From Nymphalis io (lineage: Eukaryota > Arthropoda > Insecta > Lepidoptera > Nymphalidae): DNA of 64,000 nt. The notes under the pieces are model-generated. The model did not search any database. It saw only the letters and a list, made by a program, of their open reading frames with translations, and had not been told where the DNA came from. The position numbers were made by a program, and so were the translations under genes. The DNA lies in the NCBI RefSeq assembly GCF_905147045.1, contig NC_065911.1, positions 8,804,001-8,868,000 on the forward strand, in the 5' to 3' direction. Shown here piece by piece: positions 56,795-64,000 of this stretch (positions within the stretch are counted from its first letter, which is position 1; each line of letters begins with the position of its first letter).

Positions 56795-58535
56795 ACTTTA
56801 CAGCGACATCTAGTAAGAAATAGCTTAACTAATATTTTGTAAAAATTAATCATTGAAGAATATTTATATCGATTGTTTTTAGAATTAATTATTTATGGTT
56901 GAAATTCGAAACAATTATTGAAACAGGTAGAAAATAAACACTCAGTCTGTTTAAAGGTATTATTTTACTACATTACAAGTTTCGAAAACTTACAACAACG
57001 CCATCTATCGGGAAAGGCACATTTCCCATACGGCTTGTCATCTTTAATTGTTGCTAATAAACACTAGAGTGCAGTATGAGAAAATAAACCAAAAAAAATT
57101 AACTCATATTGCTAAATATGAAATATTAATAATGATGACAAATGAAAAAAACAAGAACACAGAATCTATCATGATTAAGTATTAAATTTTCATTTTACTT
57201 TTTACGAATTAAACTATTTTCAGAATTTACGCTTTTAATTTTATTGTTATTAATAAAGTTGGCTTTATTGCATTATAATTTCATAATCTTACGTCTTACA
57301 AGTTCAAGAACAAAATTAAGATAAAATATATTTTACTTTAATATAACAATTTATATTTTTTCCTTTAATATTAAATATTTTAAAACAAATAATCACGTAG
57401 TAGATAATTACATAAAATGCCCACATATATTTATTAACACAATATAATTTAAAAAGAATCGCCGAGACATCATTAAATAAATTCAATGATCAATAAATTT
57501 AACAATATATATTTATATATAACATACGGTATGACTATTTTACTGGCTGTTATAGAATTAAGCAATAAGCATTGTGTTAACGCTAAAAAGATAACACATA
57601 CCTACATAATTTTTTAGGTTATAATCGCACATTAATTTTACACCGGCTTTTTAATTCAATATAATATTTATATTACAATTGTACTATTAAAAGTAACTTT
57701 AAGTTCCGTATTACCATAATAGATAATATTGCATTGACGTATAATGCTGTAACTACATAAATAGTATTATTAATGATTTTATATATAAGTACTTATCTCA
57801 TGTATTATAAATATAGGTTAGAAACTTGAACTGCAAGTACGTGAACCTTTATTAAAATAATACGTAATATAAGTAATTAATTCATAAATTTCATTATAAT
57901 TTATGCAAATAATTAAAATAACTTTTTAGTAATTATTGCAATTAAAACTACATGCGACAATTAATGTACCTATATATATTTACTTCATATAAAAGTACAT
58001 TAACTACAGAACAAAGAAACATGATGCAGCCCTTTTTGATGTTTTGAGTCATAAATAAATTGTATCACATTTTTATGTTTAAATATGTATATTCTAGCAT
58101 TTTTTTTATCTATGAAGTATCTACAAACAGCTAAACAAATTTAACCTTAAATTAATTGATATTTTGGCCAATTAAGTATGTTTAAAATTAGAAAATGCTC
58201 ATTATATAAATTATGATTATATTATAATCCTATTATATTGAAATGTGCAATTGTTATACTTAATAGGTTTTATGACTATTCCGAGTAGTTAATAATTAAC
58301 TGACTTATATGCATTTTTCTAAAATAGTTAGTATAATTAAGAAATAGTTTTATTACTATTTCAATGCAATAAAAGTACCCCAATTGTTAAAAATATTCTC
58401 GTATGTACAAAAAAATCAATAATATCTTCGAACAAGTATCTAGAAAGAGGATATTCATATACCGGTAGATATATTTCGTGGGAAAAAGGATACACATAGC
58501 GCTTCTAGCGGCGCATAGTGACAATTATCACCGGA
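56795..58535. other. intergenic interval between the heat-shock genes
   Basis: Very AT-rich, with no SINE from any of the window's families and no frame. CGACATCTAG at 56,804 and CGCCATCTAT at 56,999 belong to a recurrent motif (see findings). Confidence 0.55.
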
Positions 58536-58537
58536 TG

Positions 58538-58556
58538 TTCGTAGAACATTCGAGAC
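58538..58556. promoter_or_regulatory. distal heat-shock element, left
   Basis: TTCGTAGAACATTCGAGAC: GAA-TTC-GA units in correct 5-bp phase (58,544, 58,549, 58,554), with an upstream TTC one base out of phase. AGAACATTCGAGAC is repeated in reverse complement at 58,711-58,724. Confidence 0.6.
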
Positions 58557-58700
58557 CAAATTATATTTTCATGAATTTATTGATAATTATGTATGAAAAT
58601 TGCCTTACAAGTCGTTGTTGTATTATTTTACCTTGCTTAGAATAATAGTTGATATATATTTTAATTGATTTTGACTTAGATAACAGATTATCAGACATAA

Positions 58701-58728
58701 TTCTAGAAAAGTCTCGAATGTTCTGGAA
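58701..58728. promoter_or_regulatory. six-unit heat-shock element
   Basis: Units begin at 58,701 (TTC), 58,706 (GAA), 58,711 (GTC, imperfect), 58,716 (GAA), 58,721 (TTC) and 58,726 (GAA): strict 5-bp spacing, alternating orientation, five of six perfect. It is the strongest HSF site in the window, about 575 bp upstream of the Hsp90 start of transcription. The frame at 58,561-58,893 (minus) across it is not considered a gene. Confidence 0.8.
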
Positions 58729-59224
58729 CAAATTACACCAGAATAGGAAATCGAGCGCGTTGCCATCTAGCGGCGAATAGCAAAATTTATTATCTGGAGC
58801 CAGTAGTAACAACCTTTTTTGTAGTTGTATATTTCTCAGTCGAACCAAAAATAACCTATTAAGTACTGTAAAATATAAATGCATAATTAACAATGGGTTT
58901 GTGTAGATTGTTTAGGTTCATTCAAATTCAATCAAACAACAAATATTTTTATTTTGATCTGTTCATTAGATATATTTAATGTGGAATGTATATGTATGTG
59001 AATGCCGAATTAATAATAATATTAAATGATCCAAAAAAGAAACAACAGCTTATTATTTTATTGAAAATTTTAGATGACCTTTTACTTTTTACTTAGAATT
59101 AATAATCTCGCCATTTTAGCATTCTTGTATTCTAAATAACAATGAAAATTACACTGTATTATTAAATATGTTTAAAAAAATACATATAAAAAATGTTATG
59201 AACCTCTGGAAATTATAGCGCCAA

Positions 59225-59237
59225 ATCTAGAAATTTC
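59225..59237 (+). promoter_or_regulatory. proximal heat-shock element of Hsp90
   Basis: ATCTAGAAATTTC: GAA at 59,230 and TTC at 59,235 in phase, preceded by a near-unit ATC. It ends 33 bp before the TATA box. Confidence 0.6.
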
Positions 59238-59270
59238 TACTTGTTCACAGATGTCGCTCGTAATGAAAAC

Positions 59271-59306
59271 TATATAAGGAACATGACGTTTCGCGCCGGC
59301 GTCATT
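59271..59306 (+). promoter_or_regulatory. core promoter of Hsp90
   Basis: TATATAAG at 59,271-59,278 and initiator TCATTT at 59,302-59,307 (start near A59,304), giving a 5' UTR of about 143 bases. Confidence 0.78.
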
Positions 59307-59446
59307 TGAGAAAAACCAACCTGCAAGTTAGTAAGAGTGTCGTTCGCTGTGAAATTGAACCACGTGTTTGTTATAAATTGCGCTCATTTAAATTATTGAA
59401 AGTTCTATTTTAATATAATCAAGTAATTTTTCATTGAATAAAGAAA

Positions 59447-61603
59447 ATGCCGGAAGAAATGGAAACTCAGCCAGCGGAGGTGGAGACCTTCGCCTTCCAG
59501 GCGGAGATCGCCCAGCTCATGTCTTTGATCATCAACACGTTCTATTCTAACAAAGAAATTTTCCTCCGTGAGTTGATTTCAAATTCATCTGATGCCTTGG
59601 ACAAGATCCGATATGAATCTCTAACCGACCCCTCGAAGCTGGACAGCGGTAAGGAACTATACATTAAAATCATTCCTAACAAAAGCGAGGGCACATTGAC
59701 TCTGATTGATACGGGTATTGGTATGACAAAGGCCGATCTAGTCAACAATTTGGGTACCATTGCCAAGTCTGGCACCAAAGCTTTCATGGAAGCGTTACAG
59801 GCTGGCGCTGACATCAGCATGATCGGTCAGTTTGGTGTAGGTTTCTATTCCTGCTACCTGGTAGCTGACCGCGTCACAGTTCACTCAAAGCACAATGACG
59901 ATGAACAGTATATGTGGGAGTCTGCTGCTGGAGGTTCGTTCACAGTCCGCCCTGATCACGGCGAACCTTTGGGTCGTGGTACTAAGATTGTACTCCATGT
60001 TAAGGAGGACCTCGCTGAGTACATGGAAGAGCACAAAATTAAGGAGATCGTTAAGAAGCACTCCCAATTCATCGGCTACCCCATTAAGCTCGTAGTCGAG
60101 AAGGAACGCGAAAAGGAGCTCTCCGATGACGAGGCCGAGGAAGAAAAGAAAGAAGAAGAGAAGGAAGACGAAAAGCCAAAGATCGAAGATGTAGGTGAAG
60201 ATGACGAAGAGGACAGCAAAGACAAAAAGAAGAAGAAGAAGACCATCAAGGAGAAATACAGCGAGGATGAGGAATTGAACAAGACCAAACCCATTTGGAC
60301 ACGCAACGCTGATGATATTACCCAGGAGGAATATGGTGACTTCTACAAATCTCTCACAAATGACTGGGAAGACCATTTAGCTGTTAAACACTTCAGTGTG
60401 GAGGGTCAGCTTGAATTCCGTGCACTTTTGTTTGTACCTCGCCGTGCGCCTTTTGACCTCTTCGAAAACAAGAAGCGTAAGAACAACATCAAATTATATG
60501 TCCGCAGAGTATTTATTATGGATAACTGCGAGGATCTCATTCCCGAGTATCTTAACTTCATCAAGGGTGTGGTCGACAGTGAGGATCTGCCTTTGAACAT
60601 TTCTCGTGAGATGTTGCAACAGAACAAGATTTTGAAAGTAATTAGGAAGAACTTAGTTAAGAAATGCCTGGAACTCTTTGAGGAGCTCGCAGAAGACAAG
60701 GAGAATTATAAGAAATTCTATGAACAATTCAGCAAGAACTTGAAGCTGGGTATCCATGAGGATTCACAGAACCGTTCCAAACTTGCTGACTTGCTCCGCT
60801 ACCACACGTCTGCTTCTGGTGATGAAGTGTGCTCTCTCAAGGAATATGTATCTCGCATGAAGGAGAACCAGAAACACATCTACTACATTACTGGTGAAAA
60901 CAGAGATCAAGTAGCCAACTCATCCTTTGTTGAGAGAGTTAAGAAGCGTGGCTATGAAGTTGTCTACATGACTGAGCCCATTGATGAGTATGTAGTCCAA
61001 CAAATGAAGGAGTATGATGGCAAGAGCCTTGTCTCTGTTACCAAGGAAGGATTGGAACTCCCCGAAGATGAGGAAGAAAAGAAGAAGCGTGAAGAAGACA
61101 AAGTCAAGTTTGAAGGACTTTGCAAAGTCATGAAGAACATTTTAGACAACAAAGTAGAGAAAGTTGTAGTATCTAACAGGCTTGTAGAGTCTCCATGCTG
61201 TATTGTAACTGCCCAGTATGGTTGGTCTGCCAATATGGAGCGCATCATGAAAGCTCAGGCCCTCCGTGATACATCTACTATGGGCTACATGGCTGCTAAG
61301 AAACACCTTGAAGTCAACCCTGACCATTCCATTGTTGAAACACTGAGACAGAAGGCCGAGGCTGACAAGAATGATAAGGCTGTTAAGGACTTAGTAATTC
61401 TCCTTTATGAGACTGCCTTACTTTCTTCTGGTTTTGCTCTGGACGAGCCACAGGTCCATGCTTCCCGTATCTACCGCATGATTAAACTGGGTCTCGGAAT
61501 CGACGAGGATGAACCTATCCAAGTTGAGGAATCCAGTGCTGGTGATGTCCCACCCCTAGAAGGTGATGCTGATGATGCTTCCCGCATGGAAGAAGTTGAT
61601 TAA
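59447..61603 (+). CDS. Hsp90: cytosolic heat-shock protein 90
   Basis: 718 residues, complete and intronless in the coding part. Dimeric ATP-driven chaperone of the cytosol that matures kinases, steroid receptors and other clients with TPR co-chaperones. N-terminal GHKL ATPase, about 1-215: catalytic E42, N46, DTGIGM at 88-93, lid around LGTIAKSGTKAF, and GQFGVGFYS. A charged linker, about 220-275, is rich in E, D and K. The middle domain has the catalytic arginine R387 in LNISREMLQQNK. The C-terminal dimerisation domain includes WSANMERIMKAQALRD. The last five residues MEEVD bind TPR proteins and mark the cytosolic form. Length and motifs are as usual for insect Hsp83/Hsp90. The start is chosen at AAGAAAATGC, the first ATG after the promoter. 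It is divergent from the small HSP, with heat-shock elements near the TATA box and further upstream. Identity certain. Confidence 0.99.
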   Translation: MPEEMETQPAEVETFAFQAEIAQLMSLIINTFYSNKEIFLRELISNSSDALDKIRYESLTDPSKLDSGKELYIKIIPNKSEGTLTLIDTGIGMTKADLVNNLGTIAKSGTKAFMEALQAGADISMIGQFGVGFYSCYLVADRVTVHSKHNDDEQYMWESAAGGSFTVRPDHGEPLGRGTKIVLHVKEDLAEYMEEHKIKEIVKKHSQFIGYPIKLVVEKEREKELSDDEAEEEKKEEEKEDEKPKIEDVGEDDEEDSKDKKKKKKTIKEKYSEDEELNKTKPIWTRNADDITQEEYGDFYKSLTNDWEDHLAVKHFSVEGQLEFRALLFVPRRAPFDLFENKKRKNNIKLYVRRVFIMDNCEDLIPEYLNFIKGVVDSEDLPLNISREMLQQNKILKVIRKNLVKKCLELFEELAEDKENYKKFYEQFSKNLKLGIHEDSQNRSKLADLLRYHTSASGDEVCSLKEYVSRMKENQKHIYYITGENRDQVANSSFVERVKKRGYEVVYMTEPIDEYVVQQMKEYDGKSLVSVTKEGLELPEDEEEKKKREEDKVKFEGLCKVMKNILDNKVEKVVVSNRLVESPCCIVTAQYGWSANMERIMKAQALRDTSTMGYMAAKKHLEVNPDHSIVETLRQKAEADKNDKAVKDLVILLYETALLSSGFALDEPQVHASRIYRMIKLGLGIDEDEPIQVEESSAGDVPPLEGDADDASRMEEVD

Positions 61604-61838
61604 GTTAATCGACATAAATTTGTAATGGTGTTAAATCTTTACTCTCATATTGTTGATGAAGTGCCAACACCATGGTCACCAGTTATGCTTCGTAAAGCAA
61701 AATGAATCTTACATTCTATTTCTCAAAACTAAGTGTTTGATGAGGTATTGTCACTTCATCTGACCTGTGATTGTACTGCTAAGTTTTTTTTGTGCACTGG
61801 TGTACAGCCAAAGACTGATTTTAGTTCAAATTCCAATA

Positions 61839-61844
61839 ATTAAA
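61839..61844 (+). terminator. probable Hsp90 poly(A) signal (ATTAAA variant)
   Basis: ATTAAA 236 bases after the stop codon, followed by TAATGTATC and a T-rich run at 61,873-61,885. I see no canonical AATAAA in the first 300 bases. Confidence 0.55.
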
Positions 61845-63084
61845 TGATTACATGTAATGTATCAATAACTGGTTTTTTTTATTTTGCTTTCCTTTTATTT
61901 TAAATTATACTTACTGTCCTCTGCTAAAACAATAATATTGAAATATATGATGCAAATTAAATCAATTTTATTATTCAATTCCTTTTTAAGATAACAGTAA
62001 TTTTTAAACAAAATATAATTTAATATTTCATAGTTTTTTATACATAAAATTTACAAAGATATACTGAATTTAATAGAAGCAGAATTAATTTATTAGAAAA
62101 GCTTATACTTAAAATATGATCAGCTTTAACAATTTGTAAAGTAATAGATTTGAGTTAAATCAAGACTAAATATATTTAGAAATAATCTGATTTGCAATCA
62201 TTATATAAAATTAATACTACCTACACAGATAACTACAGAATCTACAGTTCTAAATATTTAAAAAAAAAGATATTGAGTTTAAATATGGATTACTGACTTA
62301 ATTATTCATTACATGTTCTGTTAAAAAAAGATTCCGTGTCCCAAAAACGGCTAACTGTAATATCACTATGTGACATCTGAAAATATTTGCACTGTGTTTA
62401 ACATACTTCATGTAAGTTACAATCTTTAAAACATGATTTTAATTATCATTTATTCATATAAAGGCTTCTGCAGCTTAGTTTCAATTTCATCAAACAATAC
62501 ATGTTATACTTAAATGTTAAATTTTACCTCAATTAATAGGGATAAGTTAATTTTATTCACTTAATTTTATAAAAAAAATGCTCTTGTCATTCTGAAAACA
62601 AAATTTGAACTACAACACCATCTAGTATTAATTTGAAAAACTAAGTTTTTATCGAGAACAAGATGGCGTAACAAGTTATATGAACTTGAATTTATAATCA
62701 AGATTTAATGATTCACCATGAAGTCAAATATGACGAGCTTATTTTTAGCATTTGAATTATAATGATTCACTGGTTGAATGAAGTTGCATATTAACAACAG
62801 TACTGACAGCGATATTCCAGTACTTTCTATTATAGATTATTCTAGTTTCTGCGCCTGTGTGACCTAAATTCTTGACATTGGCGATCAATACTATAAGACC
62901 TAGATGATTCCAAGTGTAATAAAATTGTATAAATAAGTCTGTTGGTGTTTCTATTGGCTTATAAAAAGACAGAAATTTATGACATTATTCGCCTCGGGCA
63001 GTACTTATTATTATTTCATTAATGAACAATAAGTTTATATTTGAAATTTGTAATCACGAAAATTGATAAACATATTTTACATCA
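61845..63084. other. downstream flank of Hsp90
   Basis: AT-rich, no frame or SINE. Two motifs, CACCATCTAG (62,617) and AGATGGCGTAAC (62,661), belong to the recurrent set described in the findings. Confidence 0.5.
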
Positions 63085-63250
63085 TTTTTTTTTTTTTTTT
63101 TATATAGAATAGGAAGGTGGGCGAGCATATGGGCCACCTGATGGTAAGTGGTCACCCAACGCCCTTAGACATTGGCATTGTAAGAAATGTCAACCATCGC
63201 TTATAGCCAATGCGCCACCAACTTTGGGAACTAAGATTTTATGTCCCTTG
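63085..63250 (-). mobile_element. family B retroposon, head missing
   Basis: Seventeen-T run, ATAGAATAGGAAGGTGG, the inverted 3' motif CCACCTGATGGTAAGTGGT, to TTTTATGTCCCTTGTCAGG. Confidence 0.9.
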
Positions 63251-63473
63251 TCAGGCACAAGATATAAATTTGTAAATATAATAATCCTGCTATAAAATGA
63301 TATTAGAAAGTTTCAATCTGAAGCTAAAACACTATCAAATTATAAAAAAATAAATAAAGAGCTTACATTTAAACTAATTTTTTAGTGTCATGCGGTAGCT
63401 TATTTAATTTTTTTACAGCTTTGATATAAAAGTTATGATCCTATCGAAGAAGGCTTGCTAGAGGTTGTGAAAG

Positions 63474-63761
63474 TTTTTTTTTTATCGAATAGGAAGGCGG
63501 ACGAGCATATGGGCCACCTGATAGTAAGTGGTCACCAACGCCTATAGACATTGTCATTGTTAGAAATGTTAACTATCGCTTACATCACCAATTGGCCCTT
63601 AGAAACCAAGATGTTATGTCCCTTGTGCCTGTAGTTACACTGGCTCACTCACCCTTCAAACCGGAACACAACAATATCAAGTATTGCTGTTTTGCGGTAG
63701 AATATCTGATGAGTGGGTGGTACCTACCCAGACGAGCTTGCACAAAGCCCTACCACCAGTA
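63474..63761 (-). mobile_element. family B retroposon, full length
   Basis: T-run, ATCGAATAGGAAGGCGGACG to the head AAAGCCCTACCACCAGTA. One of the two cleanest copies in the window. Confidence 0.94.
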
Positions 63762-64000
63762 TAATTTTTAATTATATTACTAAAATCTCCTATAATACCT
63801 TGTAATTTTTTTCATATTTGTTACATATATTAGTTCAAAATTTAAGCAAGAAGTCGAGTCCACACAATTTAAGCGACATATATTGTTTTATAACATATAC
63901 AAAATAATAATGTTTGTAAACATTACTTTGGCTTTTTGCCATATTTACAATTAGTTTATGATTGATATACATGTGCAAATAAATATACAAAGTACCAAAT
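63762..64000. other. right edge, AT-rich
   Basis: No recognised features. Confidence 0.5.

Noticed and set aside
58561..58893. 110-codon minus-strand frame between the heat-shock genes
   Set aside because: Low-complexity, I/L/K-rich translation of AT-rich DNA that runs across a heat-shock element; no family resemblance or promoter.
59885..60376. 163-codon minus-strand frame inside Hsp90
   Set aside because: Mirror of the E/K-rich charged linker and flanking codons of Hsp90; no independent support.
3558..63761. Family B as a DNA transposon (MITE)
   Set aside because: No terminal inverted repeats or constant short target duplication were seen; the poly-A end and shared LINE 3' motif favour retroposition.

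Overview
The window looks like nuclear DNA of a moth or butterfly (Lepidoptera). It is AT-rich and gene-poor, packed with short tRNA-derived retroposons of lepidopteran type, and carries a single-exon Hsp90 ending in MEEVD beside a small heat-shock protein of the lepidopteran kind. The species cannot be named from sequence alone.

Layout. Positions 1-1,450 are unusually GC-rich: a broken gag-like reading frame at the left edge, then a 66-bp minisatellite. From 1.5 to 30 kb the window is AT-rich intergenic DNA crowded with retroposons; its only convincing host gene is a small secreted cysteine peptide precursor at 12,725-13,081, with its own TATA box, paired AP-1 sites and poly(A) signal. Positions 30,138-32,880 are free of recognised repeats and read like a long 3' untranslated region on the minus strand. 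At 34,350-38,333 sits a young, internally deleted Ty3/gypsy-type LTR retrotransposon with a 972-codon pol frame, no gag, and a 4-bp target duplication. Positions 38.3-53.9 kb are again repeats. At 53,885-55,326 a 5'-truncated LINE interrupts a SINE. Positions 55.6-63.1 kb form a repeat-poor heat-shock block: a small HSP on the minus strand and Hsp90 on the plus strand, transcribed divergently from a shared interval of about 2.8 kb that contains several heat-shock elements.

Repeat families, with working names used below. A: tRNA-derived SINE, about 300 bp, whose 3' end matches the last codons of an RTE-like LINE seen at 53,592. B: about 290 bp poly(A)-ended retroposon, more than 20 copies, sharing a 19-bp 3' motif with the LINE at 53,885. 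C: tRNA-derived SINE, about 360 bp. D: a second tRNA-derived SINE, one copy. E: about 120-bp unclassified repeat, four copies. Several A and C copies have target-site duplications that can be read directly.

How the genes work together. The two heat-shock genes are the only obvious functional pair: a holdase-type small HSP and the ATP-driven Hsp90, probably both under HSF control. The small peptide precursor resembles insect stress-responsive cytokines of the growth-blocking-peptide type in its C-terminal cysteine motif, which is an inference. Everything else is mobile DNA or its remains.
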